A stretch of 64,000 nt of DNA from Lachnospiraceae bacterium (GCA_900769175.1 CAAGFP010000108.1:1-64000); one strand, 5' to 3'; positions 16,138 through 25,090 are shown, counted from the stretch's first letter. Numbers and translations are program-made. The notes: a model not told the origin generated them from the sequence alone.

Positions 16138-17202
16138 TTATTTCTCCTTTCCTGCTAATGCGCGAATCTGATCCAATACTTCAGCGGGGGTGGGAATAAC
16201 ACCACCGGTACGTCCGAAGAAGGATACATTCTTGCGTCCGTCTACAACAAGACGAACATCTTCAACCATCTGACCCATATTCATTTCAACTACAAGATAC
16301 TCTCTTGTCCGGTCAATTGTCTTTTCGAAAGTCTTGTTGGGGAAAGGCCAGAGAGTAATCGGGCGAATCATTCCCGCCTTGATACCTTCTGCTCTTGCCT
16401 GCATAACCGCGCTTCTGGATACTCGTGAGGAAGCACCGAATGCAACAACGACATATTCGGCATCTTCCATCATAAATTCCTCAGCACGCTGTTCGTTTTC
16501 TTTTATCTTTTCATATCTTTGATATCTTTCGATAACCAGATCTTCCAGCTCTTCCGGCTTAATATAAAGAGAGTTAATGATATTCTTCTCTCTCTTATTG
16601 TGATGTCCGCATGCAGCCCACGGTTTTTCAGGAATTGCTTCCTCTCTCTTTTCAGGGAATTCAACGGGCTCCATCATCTGTCCAAGCATACCGTCTGATA
16701 GAATCATTGCAGGAACTCTGTATTTCTCACCTACTTCAAAAGCAAGGGGAACAAAGTCCACCATTTCCTGAATGGTAGAAGGTGCAAGTACAAAAAGCTG
16801 GAAATCGCCATGTCCCAAAGCCTTGGTTGCCTGCCAGTAATCGGACTGGGAAGGCTGGATTCCGCCGAGTCCCGGGCCGCCACGCTGAACATTGATGATA
16901 AGTGCGGGAAGATCGGAGCCTGCAATATAAGATACCCCTTCTGATTTCAGGCTGACTCCGGGGGAACTGGATGAAGTCATGGCGCGGATACCTGCTGCGG
17001 TTGCGCCCAATACCATGTTGATTGCTGCTACTTCTGATTCTGCCTGAAGGAAAACTCCTCCTTCTTTGGGCAGACGTTTTGACATATATGCCGCGATTTC
17101 GGTCTGCGGTGTAATCGGATAACCAAAGTAATGCTTACAGCCACACTGGATTGCAGCTTCCGCTAATGCTTCGTTTCCTTTCATTAATACTTTTTCTGAC
17201 AT
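16138..17202 (-). CDS. 2-oxoacid:ferredoxin oxidoreductase, alpha subunit
   Basis: A 354-residue alpha subunit. It begins with the pyrimidine-binding domain (CKHYFGYPITPQTEIAAYM, then QAESEVAAINMVLGA and TSSSSPGVSLKSEG), and ends with a transketolase C-terminal-like domain (AEYVVVAFGASSRVSR, then IRPITLWPFP). Together with the beta subunit it builds the TPP active site. It is followed immediately by the beta gene (2 bases). Upstream is the 68-residue ferredoxin that completes the complex. Confidence 0.94.
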   Translation of the reverse strand: MSEKVLMKGNEALAEAAIQCGCKHYFGYPITPQTEIAAYMSKRLPKEGGVFLQAESEVAAINMVLGATAAGIRAMTSSSSPGVSLKSEGVSYIAGSDLPALIINVQRGGPGLGGIQPSQSDYWQATKALGHGDFQLFVLAPSTIQEMVDFVPLAFEVGEKYRVPAMILSDGMLGQMMEPVEFPEKREEAIPEKPWAACGHHNKREKNIINSLYIKPEELEDLVIERYQRYEKIKENEQRAEEFMMEDAEYVVVAFGASSRVSRSAVMQARAEGIKAGMIRPITLWPFPNKTFEKTIDRTREYLVVEMNMGQMVEDVRLVVDGRKNVSFFGRTGGVIPTPAEVLDQIRALAGKEK

Positions 17203-17255
17203 TTCTTTATCTCCTTTCAGACTGCGGGAATTCTCTTCCCAATTCCTGTGTAAAC

Positions 17256-17462
17256 TTATCTTTCGACTTTAATTGCAACATCCGGACACATAATCGCGCA
17301 TGATGCACAACCGACACACTGGGACTGATCCGTAATTTCAGAAGGGTGGTACCCTTTTGCGTTGATTCTTTCCGGGGAAAGAACAAGCAATTGCTTCGGA
17401 CAAGCCTTTACACACATTCCACAGCCTTTGCAAAGTGCTTCATTGATGGTGATTTTAGCCAT
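17256..17462 (-). CDS. 2x[4Fe-4S] ferredoxin, delta subunit of the oxidoreductase
   Basis: A 68-residue ferredoxin with two CxxCxxCxxxCP clusters (CKGCGMCVKACP and CVGCASCAIMCP). It carries electrons from the TPP site to free ferredoxin. It starts within the end of the P-loop ATPase gene (8-base overlap) and lies 53 bases before the alpha subunit. The length is that of separate delta subunits of VOR/KOR enzymes. Confidence 0.93.
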   Translation of the reverse strand: MAKITINEALCKGCGMCVKACPKQLLVLSPERINAKGYHPSEITDQSQCVGCASCAIMCPDVAIKVER

Positions 17463-18183
17463 GTTTCTGTTCCTCTCTTTCTCTTAATGTAAACTCCGGA
17501 TACTCCCACGGAGCTTTTACATATATTTCTAAAGGGATAAAATCCTCTTCGCTGCCTTCTACTCTCTGACGCACTCGGTCATCTTTCATTAAATATTTCG
17601 GAATGGTCGTTCCCGTCAAAGGAATTCCGGCCAACTGTGCAGTTTCCTTTGCGTAATCGAGTGAATTCGCAATTACTTCCCACGTTGTTTCCTGTTTTAA
17701 ATGGGAATTATTGATAATCTGCGTCGCCTTAAGGCGCGATGCTGCTTCAATTTCTCTCAGAATCTGAACGGACTCTTCCGGGGTTACCGTCAGATTCCGG
17801 TATTGATTAATCAGATAAATCATCTGATAATCGATCTGATTTAACTGAGACCGGAAACGCCCCAAAACCGTAGAGCCTGCATCATCTCCGCCGACATCCA
17901 TAACCACGTCACAGTCAGTCTCAAAAATAGTATTCATTTCCGCCGGTAAAGCGGGGATATCGACATTGGTATTGGCATAAATCGGCGAAATAACCCGAAT
18001 GCCGTTTGCCGAAAGCAGGTCTTTATAGCCGGAAGATAAAAAGTATGGGTTCACCAAATCAAGGTCGAGCATCATCACTTTTCTTCCCTCTTTTGCAAGC
18101 TTCATGGCAAGATTAATGGAGAAATTGCTTTTCCCGCAGCCATAATGACCGCAAACAATATAAAATTTTCGCTGTTGTGCCAA
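17455..18183 (-). CDS. P-loop ATPase (CooC/MinD-like) leading the oxidoreductase operon
   Basis: About 242 residues of a SIMIBI-class nucleotide-binding protein, with a deviant Walker A GHYGCGKSNFSINLA near the N terminus, the block MMLDLDLVNPYF, and a Walker B-like VVMDVGGDDAG. Related proteins insert metals or clusters (CooC) or position complexes (MinD). The start is read as a TTG at 18183, which has GAGAGGAAG upstream. A longer frame opening at 18267 lacks a ribosome site. The 8-base overlap with the ferredoxin gene ties it to the oxidoreductase, so a role in assembling or regulating that enzyme is inferred. Confidence 0.75.
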   Translation of the reverse strand: MAQQRKFYIVCGHYGCGKSNFSINLAMKLAKEGRKVMMLDLDLVNPYFLSSGYKDLLSANGIRVISPIYANTNVDIPALPAEMNTIFETDCDVVMDVGGDDAGSTVLGRFRSQLNQIDYQMIYLINQYRNLTVTPEESVQILREIEAASRLKATQIINNSHLKQETTWEVIANSLDYAKETAQLAGIPLTGTTIPKYLMKDDRVRQRVEGSEEDFIPLEIYVKAPWEYPEFTLREREEQKHG

Positions 18184-18333
18184 CTTCTCACTTCCTCTCA
18201 CATTCCGAAATTCCTGATAGGTCGTAAAATGTCCGGATTCGGTTTGGAATCTGCTAAATTCCCTCAAATTATGTTTAAAAAAACTGTATGTTAAAAAATC
18301 TTAACACAGACATTTCCATAAATCAATAAATCC

Positions 18334-18378
18334 TGCAGGATATTCCTGTTTTCTCTTTGCAGGATATTCCTATTTTCT
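18334..18378. repeat. Two direct copies of a 21-base motif
   Basis: TGCAGGATATTCCTRTTTTCT occurs at 18334-18354 and 18358-18378, differing by one base. Each contains the palindrome AGGATATTCCT. The pair lies just after the stop codon of the NlpC/P60 gene and upstream of the ATPase gene, so it could be part of a 3' structure or a regulator site. No terminator with a T-run is obvious. Confidence 0.55.
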
Positions 18379-18379
18379 T

Positions 18380-19588
18380 CTATAAAACCCTTCGCACGCA
18401 GATAATACTTTTATAGGTAGCCTGCGAAATTTTGATTCCGGTTTTGGCGGAGCTTGCATGTACAATCAGACCGCCTCCGATATAGAGAGCAACATGTCCG
18501 GCATAACAGATAAGGTCTCCGGGCTCGGCATTTGTATATTCAACACCCACGCCTGCACTTCGTTGCCCGTAGGAAGTTCTCGGAATTTCGATTCCGAAAT
18601 GCGCATAAACCGAGGAAGTAAATCCCGAACAGTCGGTTCCGTTCGTCAGACTTGTACCGCCGGCTTTATAAGGATTCCCGAGGAATTTTATCGCATAAAG
18701 AGCAACCTCTTTCCCTTTTTCGCTTCCCGTGGCGCCCGTAATTACCGCCGGGTCTACGCTATAGGCAGAACCGGTATATTTACTTGTGCTACCGCCGTTA
18801 TCCCCGCCGCCGTTCTCATTCTCAAGCGCTTTCTGTCTTTCTTTTTCAAGCTTTTTAATCTCATCGTTTTGCTTCTTTATCTGTGCTGCATAATTCTTTG
18901 CCTTCTTTTTGGCATCGGAAATTTTTGCCTGATAATCCGCACAGATTTTTTCAAGTTCACCTGCTGCCGTCTCGAGTTCTTTCTGCTCCAATTCGCATTC
19001 CTGTTTCGCGGTAAGAAGTTCATCTTCCTCGATTTCAAGCGCTTCCTTCAGCTCAATCACTTCCTGCTTGGCCTGCTGGTAATCCGACAGAAGCTTATCA
19101 TCATATTGATAAAGCTTCTCGACATATTCCATTCTTGTTAATAAATCGCCGATTCCTTTTGCCTCTAATAGCAGTGATAAATAACTGCTTCTGCCGCCAT
19201 TTTCATACATATTCTGAATATGTAATTTCGTATTCTCATACTGCTTTGCCTCTTTTGCCTTTGCCTCTTCCAGATCTTTTTTGGCAACTTCTATCTCTGC
19301 TTCCTTTGCAGCGATTTCTTCTTCAAGAATACTGATTCCGGCAAGAATTTCCACAATTTCTGCATTGAGTGCATCCAGCTCCTCCTGAACCTGCGCCTGC
19401 TCGCCGGAGAGTTCGTCGATCTCATTATTCAGATTTTCCAATTCTTCCTGTTTTTTCTTCTTCTCTTCTTCGATTTTTTCCTGCTCTTTTTTCAAATCAT
19501 CGGAGGGTGCTGCACTCACCGGCTGCATGAGCAGGGCAAAAACAAGAACAAAGGTAAGAAGAGTCGCTAATATTTTCTTCATAGGCAT
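18380..19588 (-). CDS. Secreted coiled-coil NlpC/P60 peptidoglycan hydrolase
   Basis: About 402 residues: a signal peptide (KKILATLLTFVLVFALLMQP ending near VSAAP), a long Glu/Lys-rich coiled coil (~30-250), a Gly/Ser/Asn linker, and a C-terminal NlpC/P60 domain with catalytic Cys in GTDCSGF and His in PGDLICYAGHVALYIG. The layout is that of PcsB/CwlO-type D,L-endopeptidases, which are activated by FtsEX through the coiled coil. The ATG at 19588 is taken because it directly precedes the signal peptide; one two codons later is also possible. A promoter TTGACA (19725-19720), 17 bases, TAATAG (19702-19697) lies upstream on the minus strand. Confidence 0.9.
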   Translation of the reverse strand: MPMKKILATLLTFVLVFALLMQPVSAAPSDDLKKEQEKIEEEKKKKQEELENLNNEIDELSGEQAQVQEELDALNAEIVEILAGISILEEEIAAKEAEIEVAKKDLEEAKAKEAKQYENTKLHIQNMYENGGRSSYLSLLLEAKGIGDLLTRMEYVEKLYQYDDKLLSDYQQAKQEVIELKEALEIEEDELLTAKQECELEQKELETAAGELEKICADYQAKISDAKKKAKNYAAQIKKQNDEIKKLEKERQKALENENGGGDNGGSTSKYTGSAYSVDPAVITGATGSEKGKEVALYAIKFLGNPYKAGGTSLTNGTDCSGFTSSVYAHFGIEIPRTSYGQRSAGVGVEYTNAEPGDLICYAGHVALYIGGGLIVHASSAKTGIKISQATYKSIICVRRVL

Positions 19589-19741
19589 TTTATCCCGTTC
19601 CCATATTAGATTTCGATTTCCTGTCTGCTTTGATTCGCCATTCCAATCCATTGTCATTGCGAAATCCGTCCCCTGAAACGCCAAATACTCTGCGCCCTAT
19701 TAATCATTATAATCCCTGTTGTCAATAAAGTATACTATTTC

Positions 19742-19770
19742 TTGCCTTTTCACAAAAAGTTTGTTACAAT
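19742..19770 (+). promoter_or_regulatory. Promoter of the 167-residue membrane protein gene
   Basis: TTGCCT (19742-19747), a 17-base spacer and TACAAT (19765-19770) fit a sigma-A promoter. The AAAGGAGGG ribosome site and the ATG at 19799 follow closely. It is arranged back to back with the promoter of the NlpC/P60 gene. Confidence 0.6.
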
Positions 19771-19798
19771 AATTAGACGAAAAGAAAGGAGGGTTTCC

Positions 19799-20302
19799 AT
19801 GTCAGCGAATCTTTTACTTGTAGCATTGCAGCCCTGGGCCATTGCACTGATTGTTCTCGCAGTTGTATTAATCGCAGCAACCGTAGCGATGTACTTCGTC
19901 GGTAAAAAGATGGAGAAAAAGCAGGCAGAACAGCAACAGATGATGGAAGCAAACAAGCAGGTTGTCACTATGCTTGTTATCGATAAAAAAAGAGTGAAAT
20001 TTAAAGACGCCGGATTTTCACAGGCAATTATCGAGCAGACGCCTAAGTTCTCCCGCGGAATGAAAGTTTGTGCAGTCAAGGTCAAAATCGGGCCCCAGCT
20101 TCATACCATGATTGCGGATGATAAAATTTTTGATACAATTCCTGTAAAGAAAGAAATTAAAGCAACCATCAGCGGTATGTACATTATGAGTTTTAAAGCG
20201 GCTCACGGTAAATTAGAACTTCCGCCGCCAAAGAAGAAAAACATCTTCCGCCGCGCAGTGGATAAGCTTCAGGAAAAGGCCGGAGCAAAACCCGTGAAAT
20301 AG
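19799..20302 (+). CDS. Single-pass membrane protein of unknown function
   Basis: A 167-residue protein with one N-terminal transmembrane helix (residues ~12-34: PWAIALIVLAVVLIAATVAM), a short charged, Gln-rich segment, and a soluble domain of ~110 residues that ends in a basic tail. The start at 19799 follows AAAGGAGGGTTTCC. I do not recognise the soluble domain. The outline (one helix, then a small basic domain) recalls YajC, but the YajC signature is not clear. It stands alone, with its own promoter and a strong terminator. Confidence 0.75.
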   Translation: MSANLLLVALQPWAIALIVLAVVLIAATVAMYFVGKKMEKKQAEQQQMMEANKQVVTMLVIDKKRVKFKDAGFSQAIIEQTPKFSRGMKVCAVKVKIGPQLHTMIADDKIFDTIPVKKEIKATISGMYIMSFKAAHGKLELPPPKKKNIFRRAVDKLQEKAGAKPVK

Positions 20303-20349
20303 AAATACTGCATCATTTCCATTGATATTTTCAGCTGAAAGCATAAATT

Positions 20350-20395
20350 AAGGCAGCCACAATTCGAAATAGAAAAGTGGCTGCCTTTATTTTGC
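20350..20395 (+). terminator. Terminator of the membrane protein gene
   Basis: Perfect 11-base arms AAGGCAGCCAC (20350-20360) and GTGGCTGCCTT (20377-20387) are followed by TATTTTG. The hairpin is nearly symmetrical and could also stop transcription coming from the opposite strand. Confidence 0.8.
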
Positions 20396-20422
20396 GTCTG
20401 CCTTCGAAACCGCCATGGCGGG

Positions 20423-21160
20423 TTAATACTTCGCTTCTATCTTAATTTTATTCTCAGAAATTACCTTTCCTTCCACGAAAAGCTGATAATTGATTTCGCC
20501 GTACACTCCGCGCTGATTTTCCCATACTTTTATATCCGAACAAAGCACATCCATCGACAAATCCCCGTATGGCGTATGAAACGACGAAAGCGTTGTCTGT
20601 CCGGGAGAAAAGAGCATTTCTGACTCCAATTCACCACTTTTCAAAAGATTGACTTCGCTTTCGGATAAAATAATGATGTTTTTTAACGGCGTATCAATCC
20701 CTTCAATCCGTTCGTCAAAAATCAGTGTATGCAAATCTTTTTCTTCATGCTTTTCGTATGTACCGGTCGACAATGTCTGGGTGCTTGTCATCTCTACCCC
20801 GTTTTCATACTGAATTCCGGTTACGGAAACATGTACCTTGCGTTGCATTTTGTTCCTCCTGTTTTCGCTTTGTTTCTCTATGAAGTTTTCGTTTTGTATA
20901 CTTGTCTGCATCTGCTTTTCAAGCACATGAACCTGTTGTCCCGCTTTGGAATTAACATTTCCAAAAAAACGAAAATCAAAAGAGAAATCCGACATTTTAA
21001 TCGGCTTTGAAAATGCCTTTATCGCATCTTCCTTTTCCAGTTCGTTCCCTTCTTCATCATATACTTCCACGCTGCCGTTTATGATTGGAATTTCCGGAAA
21101 CAGACATACACTTCCGGTAAAGGCAACTGCTGCAATCATCATACGAATTAAATTTTTCAT
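20423..21160 (-). CDS. Exported DUF1934-like protein
   Basis: 245 residues. The N terminus (KNLIRMMIAAVAFTGSVCL) looks like a signal or anchor sequence without a lipobox. Residues ~30-105 are unassigned. From ~108 the sequence follows the pattern of the calycin-like DUF1934/YwiB family (VSVTGIQYENG, then STGTYEKHEEKDLHTLIFDE, FHTPYGDLSMDVLC, GVYGEINYQLF). YwiB-type proteins are usually cytoplasmic and ~140 residues, so the exported form with an extra domain is unusual. Function unknown. Divergent family membership is likely but not certain. Confidence 0.6.
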   Translation of the reverse strand: MKNLIRMMIAAVAFTGSVCLFPEIPIINGSVEVYDEEGNELEKEDAIKAFSKPIKMSDFSFDFRFFGNVNSKAGQQVHVLEKQMQTSIQNENFIEKQSENRRNKMQRKVHVSVTGIQYENGVEMTSTQTLSTGTYEKHEEKDLHTLIFDERIEGIDTPLKNIIILSESEVNLLKSGELESEMLFSPGQTTLSSFHTPYGDLSMDVLCSDIKVWENQRGVYGEINYQLFVEGKVISENKIKIEAKY

Positions 21161-21192
21161 GATATCCTCCGAATCAAATGATTTACCTCCCC

Positions 21193-21325
21193 GGGTCCGT
21201 CCGGACCCAAAGAAGCATTTTAATTACTTTCTTATTATCATTCTTTCCAACACGAAAAATTTTATACCGATTTCATACGATGAATGATTCAAATCTTTTA
21301 TTCCGTATTCAATACAATGAATCAT
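21193..21325. other. Intergenic palindromes between ispE and the DUF1934-like gene
   Basis: A perfect 7-base palindrome GGGTCCG-TC-CGGACCC lies at 21193-21208, without a T-run. A second inverted pair, ATGATTCA (21284-21291) and TGAATCAT (21318-21325), follows. They may be regulator sites or weak 3' structures for ispE. Nothing else stands out in 21161-21386. Confidence 0.4.
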
Positions 21326-21386
21326 GAAACAGGTACGAAGCGCAATCGATTCGTTTATTTATGAAATCATTACTATGCCTTTTTAT

Positions 21387-22256
21387 TCATCCCTTATTAT
21401 AAAATGAACTGACCTTCGTTTCCGCCTTTGGGAACGCGACGCGAATTTCTTCTGCCACATGTTTTGCAATTTCTTCGCTTTCGCAAAGGCAGAACACGGT
21501 CGGACCGCTTCCTGACATCATGGAAGCAAACGCGCCTGAAGCAATCATTCGTTCCTTGATTGCGGCAATTTCCGGGTAGCGCAATTCGGTAACGCTTTCA
21601 AGGTCATTTCTCATATAGGAAGCCATTCGCTTCAGGTCGCCTTCTTTGATCGCCTGAATCATGAAATCCACATCCGGATGTTTTTCCAAAAGGCTTAAAT
21701 CCAGATTTTCGTATACTTCCTTTGTGGAAACGCCGAAATCCGGCTTCGTAATCACTACGGGACATGCCGGGACAGGCGGAAGCGGGGTTAAAATTTCACC
21801 GATGCCCTCTGCCAGAGCGGTTCCGCCGAGAATACAATAAGGCACATCCGCACCGATTAAAACCCCGAGCTCACAAAGTTCGTCCCTACTCAGCCCGAAG
21901 CCGAAAAGTTCATTGAGCGCAATTAAGGTTGCTGCTGCATCCGTGCTTCCGCCTGCCATCCCTGCTGCCATGGGAATTCTTTTTTCGAGGTGAATCGCAA
22001 CCCCCATCTTGGGCTTAAATCGTTCCATAATCAAAGCAGCCGCCTTGCAGATCAAATTGCTTCCGTCCGTCGGAAGATTCGAAACATTCGAGGTTAATGC
22101 AACGCCGGGTTCATCCGTTGGTGTGAAAGTTAACAGATCATATAAATCAACCGTCTGCATTACCATACGAAGATCATGATAACCGTTGTCGCGTCGTCCC
22201 AAAACATCAAGTGCAAGATTCACTTTCGCATACGCTTTCATAATCAGCTGTTCCAT
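21387..22256 (-). CDS. ispE: 4-diphosphocytidyl-2-C-methyl-D-erythritol kinase
   Basis: A 289-residue GHMP kinase that phosphorylates CDP-methylerythritol in the non-mevalonate isoprenoid pathway. Typical blocks are AYAKVNLALDVLGRRDNGYH at the N terminus, the ATP-binding PMAAGMAGGSTDAAATL near residue 95, and the C-terminal MSGSGPTVFCL. The length is normal. AAGGAGTAGGCG precedes the ATG. It is transcribed away from the DUF3794 protein gene. Confidence 0.96.
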   Translation of the reverse strand: MEQLIMKAYAKVNLALDVLGRRDNGYHDLRMVMQTVDLYDLLTFTPTDEPGVALTSNVSNLPTDGSNLICKAAALIMERFKPKMGVAIHLEKRIPMAAGMAGGSTDAAATLIALNELFGFGLSRDELCELGVLIGADVPYCILGGTALAEGIGEILTPLPPVPACPVVITKPDFGVSTKEVYENLDLSLLEKHPDVDFMIQAIKEGDLKRMASYMRNDLESVTELRYPEIAAIKERMIASGAFASMMSGSGPTVFCLCESEEIAKHVAEEIRVAFPKAETKVSSFYNKG

Positions 22257-22331
22257 TTTCGCCTACTCCTTAAAATGATCAAATTCGAATTATTTTGATT
22301 ATAGCATTTCCCCGAAATTTTACAACCTTAT

Positions 22332-22368
22332 GGCATAAGTTGGGACATTCTTTCATAAAATGTGATAC
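22332..22368 (+). promoter_or_regulatory. Candidate promoter of the DUF3794/LysM gene (sigma-E or sigma-A)
   Basis: Two readings overlap. GCATAAG (22333-22339), 14 bases, CATAAAAT (22354-22361) resembles a sporulation sigma-E promoter. TTGGGA (22340-22345), 17 bases, TGATAC (22363-22368) resembles a weak sigma-A promoter. The spore-coat type product favours the first. Confidence 0.35.
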
Positions 22369-22408
22369 AAAGCTGAAAACCGAACCTTAATAACAGAAAG
22401 GAGTTCTA

Positions 22409-24067
22409 ATGGAGCAATACATAGAGCCGGAAAAATCATACCCCAGTCAAAACAGTCAATATACTGCAGCGAAATCGCAATATGCGAAAGCTTCGAATCC
22501 ACAACCAAAGTCTGCCTGTCTTGAACTAAAAAAGGAATTTGTCCATATGCTAAACAGTGAATCCAGTGCAGGAAGCGAAACGGTTTTGGAAAAGGATTTC
22601 ATTCTTCCGGATTCTGCCGAAGATATGGTAAGGATTCTGTTAATAGATCCTCTTGTATGCACAGAGGAAGCAACCGCGGGTGAAAACCGCATGGAATTCA
22701 AAGGAAACTTACAGGTAAACTTCCTTTATCAGTCAGACATTAATCCGAATGCACTTTGCAGACAGCAATTTAAAATTCCCTTCCGTGAAGTCGTAAAACT
22801 TGACGGGCTTAACGCCGCCGACAAGCCGGAATGGGAAATCAATGTCGATAAATTCTCACTTTTACGGGTGAACGAGCGAAAGGCCGTATTTAAAGGCACT
22901 CTTGAGTTTTCCTGTGTGTTAGGCCAGATTCGGGACGAAGAAATCGTAACCGGAATTGTTTCGGACGAAGAATGTGAAATCCGGACAGAACAATATCAAT
23001 GCCTGTCCTTAAGCGGAATGAAAAATGATTTATTCCGCATCCGTGAGGAAATGAAGCTTCCCGCCAGCGCACCTGCCGTTTCTTCCATTATCTGGCAGTC
23101 GCTTTCAATCCGGAATTTTGAAGCAAAGCCTCTGCGCGAGCAGCTTGCAATCCGCGGAGAGCTCAATGCGTTTATTATTTACACGGATGAAACCGAGCAG
23201 ACCTATTTCAAAGAATCCACGATTCCTTTCCACGGAACCTTGGAATGTGACGGCTGTGATGAAGATTCCATCGTAAACGTTTCCTATTCCATTGACAAAC
23301 AGCTTTGCGAAATCCGCCCGGACGATGAAGGCGAAGACAGAAATATCAGTTTGGAAGTCAACCTCAAACTCTATATCAAAGTATTTGAAAATATGCGTAC
23401 CGACTGCATGAGCGATGCCTATGCCGGAAAGAGCGAACTGATTCTTGACAAAAAAGAAATATCCTGTTTTGAATTTCTGACAAATTCCATGGAAAGTTTT
23501 CGCATTGACCAGATGGTTCCCGTTCCGTCCGAAAATGAGAGAATCGATGAAATTCTGCATGCTTCTTTCGACATTGAAATTACCTCTGTCAGCCGCGACC
23601 AAAATAATCTGTTAACAAGAGGAAACCTTTGCGTGCAGCTCTTCTTTACTGTCACAGATGACCGTTTTCCTTACCGCAGCAGTACTTTCAAAGTTCCGTT
23701 CACGCACAGCAGTGGCATTTCCGGTCTGAGTCCGGATACGGAATACCGGATTCAGGGAACGCCGGAAAACATTTCCGTTACCGTATTCGATACGGAGAAT
23801 CTTCAATTCAAGGCCGTGGTGATGCTTAATATTTTTGCAATGAATAAAATCAATCACACGAGCGTCAGCTGTGTGACTTCCATTCCGAATTCTTCTGAAA
23901 AACGAAAGAAAAGTTACGGCATTACCGTCTTCTTCCCGGATAAAAACAATAATACATTATGGGAGGTCGGAAAAGAAACCGGAATTCCCTTATCGAGAAT
24001 CCGTTCCTTAAATCATTTAAGTCCTGACGCAGAAACTTATAAAGATAAAATCATCGTGATGAAATAA
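22409..24067 (+). CDS. DUF3794 (SPOCS) / LysM protein, spore-coat type
   Basis: 552 residues. After a ~40-residue Gln/Tyr/Ser-rich start come successive beta-rich SPOCS-like (DUF3794) units with ILLIDPLVCTEEA and EWEINVDKFSLLRVNERKAV as recognisable stretches. A C-terminal LysM-type domain (~500-552: GITVFFPDKNNNTLWEVGKE, ending DKIIVMK) follows. DUF3794/LysM proteins are frequent in spore-forming Clostridia and linked to the spore coat or cortex surface. AAAGGAG precedes the ATG. The gene stands alone between ispE and pyrD, facing away from ispE. Confidence 0.85.
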   Translation: MEQYIEPEKSYPSQNSQYTAAKSQYAKASNPQPKSACLELKKEFVHMLNSESSAGSETVLEKDFILPDSAEDMVRILLIDPLVCTEEATAGENRMEFKGNLQVNFLYQSDINPNALCRQQFKIPFREVVKLDGLNAADKPEWEINVDKFSLLRVNERKAVFKGTLEFSCVLGQIRDEEIVTGIVSDEECEIRTEQYQCLSLSGMKNDLFRIREEMKLPASAPAVSSIIWQSLSIRNFEAKPLREQLAIRGELNAFIIYTDETEQTYFKESTIPFHGTLECDGCDEDSIVNVSYSIDKQLCEIRPDDEGEDRNISLEVNLKLYIKVFENMRTDCMSDAYAGKSELILDKKEISCFEFLTNSMESFRIDQMVPVPSENERIDEILHASFDIEITSVSRDQNNLLTRGNLCVQLFFTVTDDRFPYRSSTFKVPFTHSSGISGLSPDTEYRIQGTPENISVTVFDTENLQFKAVVMLNIFAMNKINHTSVSCVTSIPNSSEKRKKSYGITVFFPDKNNNTLWEVGKETGIPLSRIRSLNHLSPDAETYKDKIIVMK

Positions 24068-24184
24068 CGCGCGTACGCAAGCAACTATCTTCTTTACGCG
24101 CGCATGCGCATCCTGCGCGGAGCAAAGAATCTCGCAAGCGAGATTCTTTGCTCCGGTTGCGTGTTGTGTAAGCAACTTTCTACT
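24068..24184. repeat. Dispersed module-hairpin repeat, copy 2 (most complete)
   Basis: The order is: module A (24071-24096, GCAAGCAACTATCTTCTTT), module B (24097-24123, GCGCATCCTGCGCGGAGC), a hairpin with perfect 17-base arms (24119-24135 and 24138-24154), then module A again (24157-24180, GTAAGCAACTTTC). It lies between two convergent genes and may also end both transcripts. Related copies are at 11260, 44238, 50728 and 51575. Confidence 0.8.
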
Positions 24185-25090
24185 TTATTTCACACATCCG
24201 ATTAATTCATGAATATCTTCAATTCGGTGTTTTTTCATATAACCTTCTATTCCGTCTATCACAGCAAGAGTCGCATAGGGATTTACAAAATTCATTGCGC
24301 CGACGGAAACCGCAGCTGCACCTGCCATAATAAATTCAAGCGCATCTTCTCCCGTTGCGATTCCGCCCATTCCGATAATGGGAATCTGCACGGCATTCGC
24401 ACACTGGTAAACCATACGTACGGCAACCGGTTTGATGGCAGGGCCGGATAATCCACCCGTTTTGTTGGCAAGAAGGAAGGTTCTTTTTTCTACATCGATT
24501 TTCATACCGGTAATCGTATTGATCAGCGAAATGGCATCAGCCCCCGCTGCTTCTGCAGCCTTTGCCATTTCTGTAATATCCGTTACGTTCGGGCTTAACT
24601 TCATAATGACCGGCTGTTTTGCCACTGCTTTGATTCGTTTCGTAATATCAAAGAGCGCGTCTGCTTTCTGTCCAAACGCAATAGCACCTTCTTTTACATT
24701 CGGACAGGATACATTGATTTCGAGCATTTTAACAATTTGACTGTCGCCGAGGCGTTCAACCGTTTCAAGATAATCCTCCACCGTTTTCCCGCATACATTG
24801 ACAATGACATTCGTTTCATAGTTTTTCAAAAACTCCAGATCCCGTTCCATAAACACATCGATTCCCGGATTCTGCAAACCGATGGCGTTTAACATTCCGC
24901 CATAGGTTTCTGCAACTCTCGGCGTCGGATTTCCCGGCCAGGGCACATTTGCAACACCCTTTGTCACAATTCCGCCAAGCGCATTTAAATCAACAAAATT
25001 ACTGTATTCCATACCGGAACCAAAGGTTCCCGAAGCAGTCATAACGGGATTTTTAAATTTAACTCCTGCAATGGTAACTTCCGTATTCAT
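24185..25090 (-). CDS. pyrD: Dihydroorotate dehydrogenase B, catalytic subunit
   Basis: 301 residues of the class 1B enzyme, which oxidizes dihydroorotate to orotate in pyrimidine synthesis. Recognisable are the N-terminal KNPVMTASGTFGSG, the active-site loop EINVSCPNVKEG with Cys as the base, and the FMN-binding GGIATGEDALEFIMAGA. The gene overlaps pyrK by one base (25090). PyrK supplies the electron-transfer subunit, and together they use NAD+. Confidence 0.96.
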   Translation of the reverse strand: MNTEVTIAGVKFKNPVMTASGTFGSGMEYSNFVDLNALGGIVTKGVANVPWPGNPTPRVAETYGGMLNAIGLQNPGIDVFMERDLEFLKNYETNVIVNVCGKTVEDYLETVERLGDSQIVKMLEINVSCPNVKEGAIAFGQKADALFDITKRIKAVAKQPVIMKLSPNVTDITEMAKAAEAAGADAISLINTITGMKIDVEKRTFLLANKTGGLSGPAIKPVAVRMVYQCANAVQIPIIGMGGIATGEDALEFIMAGAAAVSVGAMNFVNPYATLAVIDGIEGYMKKHRIEDIHELIGCVK

